Counted from the first letter of the stretch, positions 27,101 through 36,151 are shown. The stretch is 64,000 nucleotides of DNA from Haliclystus octoradiatus (GCA_916610825.1 OU744452.1:20429648-20493647); one strand, 5' to 3'. Notes: generated by a model not told the origin, from the sequence alone. Numbers and translations: made by a program.

Positions 27101-27604
27101 CCGTCATCTAGTGTTGGCGGAAGCTATCGCTATATGGACGATATACCACCAGCACCTGCTCCATCGTCAATTGTTGAGGATGCGTCAGTGACTGATTATT
27201 TTGCGTTTCAACAAGCGAACGCTAGACGCTACTCATACTGTGCGACGTGTCAAGCACAACGTATAAATGGTCGACAGCAATCTCAACATTCATCAAGAAG
27301 AGGTCGCTCACAGAGGCATCATTTCTCGCTATTACGCTCACATATTACAGAAGAAGATGGTATTCCATTACATAACGATAGGGTTGTCGCAGCTCCTAGT
27401 CTAAGCTCAGTGACGCCTTCTTCTTCTATAGCGTCTCGAATGTACGTAGATCCATATCTGATCGCTCCACCTCCGACACCGTATCAATCAGAATTACAAG
27501 ACTTATGCTCAGACACTGAATCGCAGTCAATAGCATCTTCTGTATCAACAATACGTTTTCACCCCTACCCCCCGCCCCCTTCACCCACAAGTCAGCTCTT
27601 ATAG
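9043..27604 (+). CDS. LRP6: LRP5/6 Wnt co-receptor (Arrow orthologue), complete
   Basis: Single-pass receptor that binds Wnt with Frizzled and recruits Axin through its phosphorylated tail. The 18 coding exons are 9043-9112, 11643-12030, 12803-13200, 15923-16045, 16975-17175, 17746-17941, 18027-18354, 18763-18946, 20459-20852, 20978-21360, 21940-22065, 22274-22682, 23406-23800, 24323-24475, 24924-25046, 25170-25295, 25714-25839 and 26613-27604. Together they give 5115 nt or 1704 aa, somewhat longer than human LRP5/6 (about 1615). Every junction is GT-AG and phase-consistent. Domain order is signal peptide, four propeller-EGF pairs, three LDLa, membrane helix, tail. This is the exact LRP5/6 architecture and excludes the larger LRP1/2 receptors. 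The first ATG is chosen because it opens a hydrophobic leader spliced in phase to the first propeller. Confidence 0.97.
9113..11642 (+). other. LRP5/6 first intron
   Basis: 2.5 kb, AT-rich, with no recognisable gene. Its 3' end carries an interspersed repeat at 11483-11610 just upstream of the exon 2 acceptor. That repeat makes the open frame extend falsely upstream of the true exon. Confidence 0.6.
11483..11610 (+). repeat. Interspersed repeat (CTTCAGACGG family), copy 1
   Basis: Shares ATGCAAACCATTCAAGAGAG, a CCGTGACCCTGAG-like segment and CTCTTCAGACGG with sequence at 37629-37735. It shares the CTTCAGACGG portion with a palindrome at 16150-16285. It lies in the LRP5/6 intron 1, 33 bases before exon 2. 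Confidence 0.6.
11643..13200 (+). CDS. LRP6: LRP5/6 exons 2-3: first YWTD propeller
   Basis: Exons 11643-12030 and 12803-13200. The blades show [34 protein letters not shown] and [10 protein letters not shown], together with the family hallmarks [24 protein letters not shown] and HSPMGI. In LRP6 this propeller is a main site for Wnt and inhibitor binding. The exon break falls after QLG, as in vertebrate LRP6. Confidence 0.95.
12481..12661. mobile_element. TA-flanked MITE (mariner-like ends)
   Basis: Begins TACAGTGTAACC and ends GGTTACACCGTA. These are inverted ends with one mismatch, bounded by TA as in Tc1/mariner insertions. It is about 180 bp, non-coding, and lies in LRP5/6 intron 2. Confidence 0.6.
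13246..13365. repeat. CTATAGTGGTCAC-family repeat
   Basis: Degenerate units such as GACCTCTATGTACAGGTGAC and CACTATATAGAGGTGGC. Other copies are at 13930-13985, 16329-16418, 17395-17440, 20879-20942, 25318-25615, 33427-33835, 48498-48584, 54874-55035 and 55625-55700. Confidence 0.7.
13987..15005. mobile_element. TA-flanked inverted-repeat element, about 1 kb
   Basis: The left end TACAGTCAATATTGCATAAT and the right end (complement TACAGTCAATATCGCATAAT) form inverted repeats of about 28 bp bounded by TA. Repeats of the type GCGTAATACGTTA occur next to both ends. No transposase frame is visible; it also contains a GGATCC-family repeat at 14250-14440. Confidence 0.6.
15103..15360. mobile_element. 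Long palindromic (hairpin) element
   Basis: The left arm 15103-15230 begins TTACGATTAATACGGTCTG, and the right arm 15236-15360 ends with the complement (CAGACCCCACTAATCGTAA). Blocks such as TTGCGCTGGACTGAAT and TTCATCAGCCAATC are repeated in inverted form. The whole could fold as one hairpin with a small loop near 15233. Confidence 0.75.
15923..16045 (+). CDS. LRP6: LRP5/6 exon 4: first EGF module
   Basis: Phase 1-1 exon with [20 protein letters not shown] and a final Cys: the six-cysteine EGF that caps propeller 1. The CxxNNGGCSxLCL pattern is the LRP/LDLR type. Confidence 0.93.
16150..16285. repeat. Palindrome of the CTTCAGACGG family
   Basis: CTTCAGACGGTTTA at 16192-16205 faces TAAACCGTCTGAAG at 16238-16251. 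Partly matching outer arms (GAGTTTACT and AGTGAACTC) extend the foldback. Confidence 0.6.
16680..16885. repeat. GGATCC-family interspersed repeat
   Basis: About 180 bp. It starts GAGATCCTGGGGTAATAGAT, CCGGAAGG, contains CCTCAACAAAAAATT, and ends TCTAGGATTCCTGAAGGCT. Related copies lie near 14250-14440 (opposite strand), 17220-17375, 18640-18715, 21410-21600, 24560-24715, 56230-56290 and 59125-59250. Likely a small non-autonomous element. Confidence 0.5.
16975..18354 (+). CDS. LRP6: LRP5/6 exons 5-7: second YWTD propeller
   Basis: Exons 16975-17175, 17746-17941 and 18027-18354. The blades show [34 protein letters not shown] and IFWSDWLLR, with [10 protein letters not shown] and [11 protein letters not shown]. 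Exon 7 ends in phase 0 at VSK. An extra intron splits this propeller between the first and second YWTD blades. Confidence 0.95.
18763..18946 (+). CDS. LRP6: LRP5/6 exon 8: end of propeller 2 and second EGF
   Basis: Phase 0 start with [15 protein letters not shown], the closing strand of propeller 2. An EGF follows: [19 protein letters not shown], and a Cys before the donor GTAAGT (phase 1). Confidence 0.93.
18985..19190 (+). mobile_element. tRNA-like SINE, family 2, copy 1
   Basis: TAGTGGTTTGGGCATGGG resembles box A and GGTTCAACCCC is box B of a Pol III promoter. The tail reads GGCGTCAGGAAGGGCATCC. A second copy lies on the opposite strand at 41485-41590. Confidence 0.55.
19220..20200. mobile_element. 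Inverted-repeat-bounded segment, possible DNA transposon
   Basis: A perfect 17-bp inverted repeat, TGACCAGCAGCCTTTGC, is at 19220-19236 and 20184-20200. A stem with arms near 20099-20114 and 20140-20156 (ATCCTCTG facing CAGAGGAT) lies close to the right end. No transposase is seen. Confidence 0.4.
20459..21360 (+). CDS. LRP6: LRP5/6 exons 9-10: third YWTD propeller
   Basis: Exons 20459-20852 and 20978-21360. The blades show [37 protein letters not shown] and MYYGDWQSH. The third blade (YWCS) and fifth (YYGD) depart from the YWTD consensus but remain in the same frame. In LRP6 this propeller binds Wnt3a and DKK. Confidence 0.95.
21940..22065 (+). CDS. LRP6: LRP5/6 exon 11: third EGF module
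   Basis: [28 protein letters not shown]: six cysteines of an EGF. Phase 1 at both ends. Confidence 0.9.
22274..23800 (+). CDS. LRP6: LRP5/6 exons 12-13: fourth YWTD propeller
   Basis: Exons 22274-22682 and 23406-23800. The blades show [35 protein letters not shown] and LYWSDRNTL. The end [10 protein letters not shown] is spliced in phase 1 to the fourth EGF. Confidence 0.95.
24323..24475 (+). CDS. LRP6: LRP5/6 exon 14: fourth EGF module
   Basis: [32 protein letters not shown]. The loop between the 4th and 5th cysteines is longer than usual (TSTEIVVVE). Confidence 0.92.
24924..25839 (+). CDS. LRP6: LRP5/6 exons 15-17: three LDLa repeats
   Basis: Exons 24924-25046, 25170-25295 and 25714-25839, one LDLa each. 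Each has six cysteines and an acidic calcium-binding end: [30 protein letters not shown]. All boundaries are phase 1. Repeat units of the CTATAGTGGTCAC family fill the intron 25296-25713 up to the exon 17 region. Confidence 0.95.
25318..25713. repeat. CTATAGTGGTCAC-family cluster in LRP5/6 intron
   Basis: At least four units (CCACCTGTCTATAGTGGTC, GGTCACCTCTATACAGCGG). The 3' copy starts TACAGTCAAGCCTG near 25556 and ends AAGTTTCACTGTA near 25700. The cluster nearly fills the intron between LDLa 2 and LDLa 3. Confidence 0.7.
25840..26612 (+). other. LRP5/6 last intron
   Basis: AT-rich, with no recognisable feature apart from the branch and acceptor region TTTCTTTGTTTAG before 26613. Confidence 0.5.
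26613..27604 (+). CDS. LRP6: LRP5/6 exon 18: membrane helix and cytoplasmic tail
   Basis: Residues about 1375-1704. The membrane helix (about 1391-1413) is followed by juxtamembrane cysteines in [12 protein letters not shown], like the palmitoylated cysteines of LRP6. The tail has three canonical CK1/GSK3 motifs: PPPSPAT (about 1496), PPPTPYQS and a terminal PPPPSPTS. It also has a degenerate [11 protein letters not shown]6 normally has five. Two cysteine motifs, CYTCRGC (about 1524-1530) and CATC (about 1584-1587), are unlike the vertebrate tail. Stop TAG at 27602-27604. Confidence 0.95.
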
Positions 27605-28526
27605 CGTAACCCCCTACCCCCCCATTTTATTTGTAATAACATTGTAAATACAACGAAAGATTATATTACAGGCAACAACGAAATGATGCCATATCATGTA
27701 AATACAAAGAGAGTCACAACTAAACATATTATTCATAGTAAAACAAACAAAAGGGATATTGCAAAGAAATTACACAATAGGTGACGTCATTTAGTAATTG
27801 TCAATGCAAAGAAATATTTTTATATATTAAAATAACAATATTAGGTTATGATGTCCGTCTCTTGTATATACAATCACAGATTTATGCACACACCATAAAT
27901 AATGACAGACTATATAAGTTATTTTGAATTGTATCTGCCTTTTCCCTTTTCCGTATCTGCCTTTTCACCTGCATTTAATAACTCTATGGTATGCAGAGTA
28001 TTGTAATTCTGTGCTGAATGTGCAGTTGCAGTAATATAATGCGTTGCAGAAAGGGCCGTAACGTTCCTAACTTTGCTTAATATATATCAGGCTGGATATG
28101 TTCAGATCCCTCCTTTTTTCACAAGATACAATTTGTGACTTGATCCAGGGAAATTGGTCGCAAGAGATTCAAATAGATCATATTTAAAACACAATATTCA
28201 TAGAGTGGTATTTAATACCCATTCGTAATTGACTTTGTCATGGTGCGACATATGAACTAATATATGTCATATGTAAAACTATGTATTTACAGTGCTTCTT
28301 CAATCATAATTTAATCTCATAATTACATAGGAATAACGTAAATTTGAAGTAATTAGTAGAGTATTAGTAGACAATACTAACTTTTCTTTTTAATAACATT
28401 TATAATTAATAAGAATGCTACAATATCATAAAATTAAATGATGTTAGCCGATGACATCCATTTATTATAGACCTCATTATAATAAAGTATTATACACTAT
28501 TAGCAATGGTAATATCAACAATATTA
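27605..28526. other. Convergent 3' ends of LRP5/6 and AdipoR
   Basis: 922 bases between two stop codons on opposite strands, holding both 3' UTRs. It is AT-rich with a TGACGTCA palindrome at 27782-27789. No further gene is seen. Confidence 0.6.
28461..28466 (-). terminator. Poly(A) signal of AdipoR
   Basis: AATAAA on the minus strand, about 60 bases past the AdipoR stop codon. Confidence 0.5.
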
Positions 28527-28646
28527 TTATCTAGCCATGCATGACTTCCCAGCGCGCAATCGGAAGTATGCCATTTGACAAATACCATGCAAATGAACAA
28601 ATGCTGCAATCACAACAAGAACGTGGAATATTTGATGACTTTGAAA
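28527..28646 (-). CDS. AdipoR: AdipoR last exon: helix 7 and zinc-binding histidines
   Basis: Begins FQSHQIFHVLVVIAAFVH after acceptor TTTTCTAG, giving the HxxxH zinc ligands and the last helix. It ends with a divergent tail (AGKSCMAR) and TAA. It lies 1.5 kb from the previous exon because a SINE has enlarged the intron. Confidence 0.94.
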   Translation of the reverse strand, partial: FQSHQIFHVLVVIAAFVHLHGICQMAYFRLRAGKSCMAR

Positions 28647-31600
28647 CTAGAAAAGTAAACGCAGAGAATATTTGATTGTGAGATTTTTATAAAGAGCATA
28701 GTAAACAATGAACATGCAGAGGTGATCTAGCCTGCGTGCAGACTAAAACCTATCTTAACGAAAGTGTAAAGAGAGTTGCTTCAAACTTATGTACGCTAAT
28801 AACTCTGTGAATTCTCCATTAATGTGTTTGAAAGTAGTACCATTCAAATCACCTAGTTTTGATCTATGTTTTTATTTGATTTGCTGTTTCATTTTTCGCT
28901 CTGTATTCTTCGTATCAAAACAAATATATCTTTTCATTTTGCAGTCTTTGCCACTTCACGTCATAACTACTATTGTTCATGATGGATTTCCCCAATCCAA
29001 TTATGCCTGTATTGATTCATCACTGTCTCTTTCTTTTTGCAGTTTAAGCTTCAGAAGTAAATTAGGCAAATAAACATAATTGCATTTGATTTCGTAATTT
29101 ATCAACTCCAACTCTTTAGCCAAATTGCATTTACTTATATTAATGAATCTGACTGCAATATTAGGCGCCATTCATTACTACTCTTTGGCTCTATGAGGGA
29201 GGGGGTTCCTAGAGGGTGCAATTCCCAGATCAAAGCGGAAATTTTTCGGAACTCTCGTCTCACGCATGTCAAAATCGCCCAATTCGAATCGGATCTAGGC
29301 CCAGGACACCTCTCATTCCTACACACGTGCTATGGTCTGTTACAAAAGCAATGTTAGTAGATTTGTGTTGCTTGGGAGGCTTGTGTTTTAATCACTCCCA
29401 GCTGTTCGGAGTGTAGTATATTATGAATGTTTACATGAATTAAGATTACATGTAGCAATCAAGTCAAGTATGTAGGAGTCCACCATTTTAGAAAATAAAA
29501 TTCCAGACACAATGACCAGCCAATCAAATTGCAGGATTATACCAGACTATGGCATTACAATTTTTTAACTGGAATGGTTAGAGTTTGATGTAAAATCATG
29601 TCACATACACAAAGTATGTCAGGACAACAAACCGTAAACAACAATTCCAACTGAAGAAAACTAAACTAGATTTATCATATATACTTTTGCGAAAAGTAAA
29701 AGTAAGTAATTTAGATGGTAACGCCCTACCGAAACACCTGTACCACTCCTTTATTTCTAGAGGAGTGGCTCTTTTCGCTAAGATCAATGATGTTAAACGC
29801 TCTTTAGATCTCAGCCGCGACACTGCAGAACAATTTCAACAGATTTCATGGCAGGTAGGCCTTGATTGTCAATGCGTAACGATGCGCCGCAGCTACTCAC
29901 AATACAATTCCCTCTGGACCATTCCATCCGCCATCCTTAGGTAGTATTCATTTCATGTTTCAGATAAAGTCAAGGCTGAGTTGACCTTCGGGGGATTTGA
30001 ACCACAGTCGACCAGATATGATCTGTTCTGAAGTTCGGTTGCTCTGCCATCTGAGCTAACCACCCCGTCACTTTTGCAGTACAGTACTTACATAAAAGTA
30101 TTAATAATATTGATAACTTACAAATATGTTACACTTTCCAGGAAAGTATCTCTCTGGTATTCTCAAAGCATACATGAGACCACCAATAATATATAACACA
30201 CCCATTAGCAACATCCATCCAAGGGCACCTTGTTCAACAGCACGTATGAAACCCAGAGAAATTACCATATGAATAGATGGCACAACACCAGAACAACCCA
30301 ACGCAAGAAAAACACCTTAATGTTGAAAGCAAAAACAGAATAGTTGTTAATTTTTGATGTCTGACAGATTTAAGTGGACAAAACTCATGGACCTATTGCT
30401 AAAAGATGTTTTGACTTTCAGTAAACATGTTGATACTGAGAAGAAGTTTTGCAGAATAAATGATGACGATGATGATGAATGCCTTTTGTTGCAGTTGTGT
30501 GTGACCAGATTGGGAAGAGAGTTAGAAAAATGTTTGGATTCAAGAAGGAGATTCATTATATCGACCAATCAATAATTTCTAATTAAGATCCGCATTATAC
30601 GCAGGAAATATATATGGAGAACAACAAATATTGTAACCAATGACCATTACTATAAGTGAGTTCATTCAATTCATTCCATGAACGTTTTGAACAAGATTCA
30701 AAGTCAAGATATCGATTAGTTCAATCGATCATTAATTAAGGAAAACAATCATTGAAGTTAACTCTAGACCTACAGATTAATAGTCTATAAATTGGCAAAT
30801 TAAGGAAAGATATTCTGATTGTTTTCTATGTAGCATTCTAAATCCTCACCTAATCTTATTGGTCGAAATTTTGGAGTACTAAACTTATCCCATAAAGCAA
30901 CGATCACACTGCAAATGCCGAAAGTACAGATTATAACCAAATAGACGAGACGTGCAATCCGACGGCAATAAAATCCATAGTAAAGACATGGTACAAAAGA
31001 TCCAACAATCAAACAAGAAATACCAGAGTAATCAAGTCTAAAAACAAGAAAAACAATATAAGTTAGGTGCCTTTCAGATGATAATTATCACCAAATAATG
31101 AACTATGTTGCAATCAGATTTATGTAGGAAGTAGCTAGGCATTGGTCCTAAAGAGTTAAAATATCTCCTTTTGGGAAAGAGTTTGTAATATCCATGATGC
31201 ATTGCCTCCACCAGCCGTCATAGGTCAATAAGCCAGCATTGCAACATAAAAAGTGCCTGTAATACGTTTTTGATTTCTAGAGTCATCGCTACTCGGAGAA
31301 AAGATTGTAAATTCTGCTGAACGATACTGATACTGTAATTGAAATAATGTGCAACATAATATCACCGCGTTGCTCTAATTATTAAATGGATTATTATTGG
31401 GATGATTTTGATTCTGCGATAGATCAATGATTGCCGAAACGATAAAAATGCAGCGTATGAGAAATCCCAGAATAGACTGAGCAACAAAAATTTAGTAGAA
31501 ATTCCATAGACATTAGGATTTTGAAAAACTCTTCTTCTTTCAAAGATCTAAATACAGACATACCTATTTGATGTCTCCTTGACTCTGCTTAAATAGATAT

Positions 31601-34600
31601 TGTTTCAATAAAGGTATTTATTGCTTCTTTTGGCAAATTGTGGGGAAAAAGTCAGAAGAAAATAATAAAAAAAACTTGGGAATTCGGAAGGTAAAACCAT
31701 GCATATATGTAGGCATATCATTGTATGACATAGATAATTACATTGAACCAACGACTTACTTGCTAAACAAACTGTGAACTTTGACAGAATGACAGTAGAC
31801 AGTATGAAATAGCCAAGAGAAACACAAGCATAAAATAGCACCAGTGAAGAAGGCACCAAAAACAACATATTCTTGCCATCCATCTGGGAATTGGAATGTT
31901 GACAACAACGGACGCACATATACGAATATCATAGCGACAATAAATAGGAATAAACCAACAAGATGCGTCCATATGTTACCTGTTTCTGTATGAACTCTAC
32001 AACAAAAACAAAAAAGATGGAATTAAACTGAAACATGGGATGAATAAGCGGAGCAGCTATTCACCAGAGCCATCGGATAAGCATGCATCCATTGAAGGAG
32101 TAACGGTCCCATGGTCTGACAAAATGTTTACTTTTCGCAAAGCAGGCTAACTTTTTAGACCAACATTTGAGTAATAATTTAAGGACATAAACGTTAAATT
32201 GAAATTATATTTTTGTAATGATTTTAGTCCAGCATTTTGCCCTTTCCTTCTGAATGTTTCTATCATCTTCAACAAACCAGGCTTCCTGACTGTGTAGTAG
32301 CCTACCCTTGGGGTCCCAACTGAAGCATATGTGTGATATCTTGATGCAAGGAAGGTGTATGCATGGCATTCGTCTCTATTGTAGCAAACATGAGCAATAT
32401 AGCATCGATTTTAAAAAAGGTTGAGAATCTGTAAACTCAAGCGCAAACCAAAAGGTAACAAATGTGCTAGAAGCATATTAATTAATTAAATACGTATTTT
32501 GAAGAAATTCAATGAGTGTGTCAGTGTATTCATTTGGAACCCAAATAAAAAAGAAGTGGAAACTTTGTAGGATTAAAAGTGTAATCACAGCTTAAACCAC
32601 CATCATTCACATAAATATTCACCTACTTCAATGCTGCAAGTTCACACCCTATATAGTGGCTACATATTTGCATAACAGTATGGTAAGTAAGTACGCCTAA
32701 TAAATATAACAAATTAATATCTTAGAAATGTTCCAATCGTGAAATTGCCGATTATTTTTACTGATTATTGTTTTGCCGTGATTAAATCAGTAAACTGATT
32801 TCTTTGATAAATATTATCAATGGACAATAAAACAACAAACTTTTTGTAAAAAATTGATTGTCTAAAAATAAGCGACGGATAAGCTTATTGAAGTACAGGT
32901 ATCATAGAACAGTTTTAAAGCAGAATTGGATTGGTTCAACAAACTTCTGCCTCAACCTCGCCAAATGATATGTGTCATACATTTAGAAAATCAAAAACTT
33001 TCAGATAAAAAACATATTTTGGCCCCCTATTTACCTGAACATACTGCCAAAACATTTTCTAAACGACGGAAGAGGAGGGCGATGACCATGCCATAAGAAA
33101 TCATTATCTCGCAGCCAGTCAGGTAATTCCCAATGCGACACAACACGCCAACCAGCATTCATCATGCACTGGATACATCGTTCGGCATGTTCTGCAACAG
33201 CACGCACATCGACGCGATCCATCAATGAAAATGTTACTTCTGCATGATCAGCATCTCCTTCACTTACAACATGACGCTAAAACATAACGCATTACAACAA
33301 TACTGATATAATAAATATAACATTGGAGACAAGAATATATTGTACAGTGCAACATATACTAATATAAACAATCTGAAGCAAAGCTGAATAAATGTAAACA
33401 AAGCTGAATAACAAAACATCCTATTACAGTCAAACCTGATATAAAGGTCACCTCTATACAATGGCCACTTGTCTATAGTGGTCACTCTTGATATGTCTGA
33501 AATAGCATTCTTTATTGAGTCAACCCTGTGGATAAAGGCCACCTGTCTATAGTGGTCACTCTTGACATGTTCCAAGATAGCATTTTTTATTGAGTCAACC
33601 TTGTGGATAAAGGCCACCTGTCTATAGTGGTCACTCTTGACATGTTCCAAGATAGCATTTTTTATTGAGTCAACCCTGTGGATAAAGGCCACCTGTCTAT
33701 AGTGGTCACTCTTGGCATGTTCCAAGATAGCATTTTTTATTGAGTCAACCCTGTGGATAAAGGCCACCTGTCTATAATGGTTAATTTATCTACCTCTGAT
33801 AGCTGGCTGTTATGTTATATAAAGGTTACATTGTGTAGAACAAACATGTGTTAATTCACAAACAAGATTGACATAATCACATAGCTTAATTTTAATACCT
33901 ATACCTGTCAACAACATCAGCTATGAAGAATAAATGTTCCGTGCACGTTATGAAGCATAAATATGTTACTTACAAGTCTCTCAAGACGTGTCATGAATAG
34001 AGATATGTTAGATACAACTAAATGGATATATATGTATGATGATAGTATGATGGATAAATGTGTTTGCGTATAATTGTGCATTGTGCAGTTGACGTAGTAA
34101 AATTCTCATCTTAGAAATGAATATTAATCCAACTCACAATCTGTTTGCCATTTTCGGCCGTTGTCATTGGCGTTTGTTGTAACATGCTGTCGGATGCAAA
34201 TAATGACAATTCTTGCCAGTCAATGTCCGTCATCTTTTCAGTGGAATGGAATGAATGAAAAACAATTCTTAACAATGATGTCTTGACAAATTATTTTTAG
34301 CCTAAATAAATCAGTTTCATTTACATAATATTTCGACGGTCAACATCTTCCAACTCTTGAAATTAATTGAAAGTTCTTCAAACGTTCAAGTGATGCTAAC
34401 TACGGTATATAGTTTGGTATTGTATAGCTGTTCAAAATGGACAACTCAATTTTTTTGATAGCTTAAATTAAGAATAGTCAATAAAATAGTATGTGATGGA
34501 AAATTGTAAAATAAGATTGCTATTAGAGATCATCATACAAATGAGGCTTCAAGTGAATCCTACAAAATATTCGCAAGGCAGCCTCTGAATGTTATAAAAA

Positions 34601-36151
34601 TAGTTATAATGGAACAGCCTTCCATCGTCCATCATAGACATTTCCCAGAAAAACATCATTCAGATGCTACAAATGGGTCATTAATGTGATCAAGAACAGT
34701 TGTCTATCAAAAATATAAATACAATATTTAAGGACTGCAGGACACAACTTACGTCAAAGAGTGACCCATGCAATAGCGTGTCTGGCCTGAGAATGGCTCC
34801 ATAAAATCGGAATACTGTACGTCTGAAACAGTAACAGACTGGGCATGAATCTGTATTCCAATAAATTATTTAGTCTGAACAGAGGGCATAGAACAAATAC
34901 ATGTGTTCGCGATCGTGTACATTTTCATGTTAAGCTCAATGATATAAACTTGACCAATTTTAGTAGCTAAAAAAATTAATGAACACGAAATTGTGATTTG
35001 CTTTTGTATTGGACTATGATTTTATTCGATAAGTTGGAATTCTTTTGTTCAATTGTTGTTCCTTCGTTATGTAACGTACAGGTTTGATAATGATGATAAT
35101 TGAATTGCCCTTTGAATTGACACCGGTAGATTCATAGCAAACTGTGAAAAACAATTTCCATATATACGTGACAAATATTTCAGCGTACAGTACAGTGATG
35201 TAGTGATTCCAACGTCTTGAATTAATACAATTTATTTATGAATTTCGGGTGATTTGTATTGTTTTTTTTAGAAAACAGTCAACGTACAATATTAATGCCA
35301 GAATATCAGAATCTATCAGTGCAAATTACATAAAAAAAAACAATAACTATTTCCTGGAGTCGCCACTGAGTTTCACTGAGTGAACTTTGCGACTTTTTTT
35401 GTAGTTTAACAGTCAATTGCGATCGAATACTATTCGCAAATTTGAACAAACAATGTTATAAAAAATCAAGAAAAGCCGCTAAATCACAAACAGGACAGTT
35501 ATATAAGAACGATATCCAGTTAAAAAAATGAAATTGCACTCCAGCTTTAAAACTAATCAAAATAGAAATTGCACGATCATAAATTTTGACATGTCCAGTC
35601 AAGAGAGAAAATATTGTTCATTGGAAATGACAGACAACTTGGAAATATTGACATTTGTTCAATTCAAATTACAGTATGATTTTTGAGCAGGTTTCTCGAA
35701 TAAAACTGCATTTGAAACAATAGTTTGGTATTTCCAGACAGCTTCGAACTATGTTATGATATTGATATTCAATTATCCATGCACTTCGTGTCTACGGAAA
35801 TATTGAAAAAAACGAACAATAATAGGCCTACAATATTGAAAGCAGTGTTCCATCCGTTGATTATTCTGATTCTACAGGCAGACAAAAACAAACCCTTAAT
35901 TATCAGACTGTAGCCAACATTAAATGAATGGTAATAAACAAACTCACCGTTCTTCGATGAAGATTTTTAACTTCATCTGATATATTTCCATTATTAGATT
36001 GTACATTCGTAGATGATGCGGTGGTAGTAGTTGCATTGTGCTCAGATGTAAGGCTTTTTCGCGAAGTATTTATTGAACAAGTATCACATAGAGAACCTCT
36101 TTTCTGCAAGATAGGAGTGAGCCCGTCGTCAGCTTGAGGTGATCCTTCCAT
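28527..36151 (-). CDS. AdipoR: Adiponectin receptor (PAQR family), complete
   Basis: Seven-helix membrane protein of the ADIPOR1/2 type, a zinc-dependent ceramidase-like receptor in fatty-acid and glucose control. Coding exons in transcript order are 36151-35948, 34233-34138, 33276-33035, 31996-31760, 31037-30850, 30315-30122 and 28646-28527 (1281 nt, 426 aa). All phases agree. Hallmarks are LPDWLRDNDFLWHGHRPPLPSF, VHTETGNIWTHL, SWLFHTVYCHS (first zinc His), LDYSGI (catalytic-site Asp), IPERYFPGK and FQSHQIFH (second and third zinc His). The N-terminal 100 residues are poorly conserved, as usual for this family. The ATG at 36151 is preferred, but the frame stays open to an ATG at 36271 that would add 40 residues. 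The C-terminus differs from vertebrates. Confidence 0.95.
29691..30069 (-). mobile_element. tRNA-derived SINE, family 1, copy 1
   Basis: The minus strand starts with a tRNA-like head: TTAGCTCAGATGG resembles box A and GGTTCAAATCC is box B. A conserved body and an AT-rich end follow. It is flanked by ACTTTTGC at 29683-29690 and 30070-30077, a probable target duplication. A full second copy is at 57868-58232 and a part copy at 55487-55600. Confidence 0.75.
30122..31037 (-). CDS. AdipoR: AdipoR exons 5-6: helices 3-6
   Basis: Exons 31037-30850 (LDYSGISCLIVGSFVPCLYY, ALWDKFSTPKFRPIRLG) and 30315-30122 (VFLALGCSGVVPSIH, GWMLLMGVLYIIGG, IPERYFPGKCNIF). Joins are phase 2 and phase 1. Near-identical blocks occur in human ADIPOR1. 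Confidence 0.95.
31760..31996 (-). CDS. AdipoR: AdipoR exon 4: helices 1-2 and first zinc histidine
   Basis: VHTETGNIWTHLVGLFLF, then YVVFGAFFTGAILCLCFSW and FHTVYCHSVKVHSLFSK. Phase 2 at both ends. Confidence 0.95.
33035..33276 (-). CDS. AdipoR: AdipoR exon 3: cytosolic segment before helix 1
   Basis: Contains a 30-residue variable stretch, then LPDWLRDNDFLWHGHRPPLP and CFGSMFR, the most conserved cytosolic block of the family. Phase 0 in, phase 2 out. Confidence 0.94.
33427..33835. repeat. 75-bp tandem array of the CTATAGTGGTCAC family
   Basis: Starts TACAGTCAAACCTGATATAA. About four copies of a 75-bp unit follow (GATAAAGGCCACCTGTCTAT, AGTGGTCACTCTTGACATG, TTTATTGAGTCAACC), and it ends near GGTTACATTGTGTA. 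The unit length is a multiple of three, so the minus strand gives a repeated pseudo-protein. Lies in the AdipoR intron 3' of exon 34138. Confidence 0.85.
34138..34233 (-). CDS. AdipoR: AdipoR exon 2
   Basis: MTDIDWQELSLFASDSMLQQ and 12 more residues. Acceptor CTGAAAAG, donor GTGAGT, phase 0 at both ends, so it joins exons 1 and 3 in frame. Its first codon is ATG and could serve as an alternative start. Confidence 0.8.
34753..34822 (-). other. Candidate 70-nt cassette exon of AdipoR
   Basis: On the minus strand, GTTACTGTTTCAG precedes and GTAAGT follows a 70-nt stretch (34822-34753). Its length is not a multiple of three. Joined after exon 1 it gives 22 residues and then a TGA. It may be a frame-shifting (NMD-type) cassette, part of an alternative 5' end, or chance. 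Confidence 0.3.
35948..36151 (-). CDS. AdipoR: AdipoR exon 1: N-terminal cytosolic region
   Basis: 68 codons from MEGSPQADDGLTPILQKRGS, Ser/Thr/Asn-rich and unconserved, to NLHRRT before donor GTGAGT (phase 0). Assigned to AdipoR by position, strand and phase rather than by similarity. Confidence 0.7.

Noticed and set aside
30354-30575. 73-codon plus-strand frame in an AdipoR intron
   Set aside because: Short, built partly on a GAT repeat, no homology and no splice partners.
33264-33767. 167-codon minus-strand frame with a perfectly repeated 25-residue peptide
   Set aside because: It is a read-through of the 75-bp DNA repeat, whose length is a multiple of three. The same unit occurs as non-coding repeats elsewhere.
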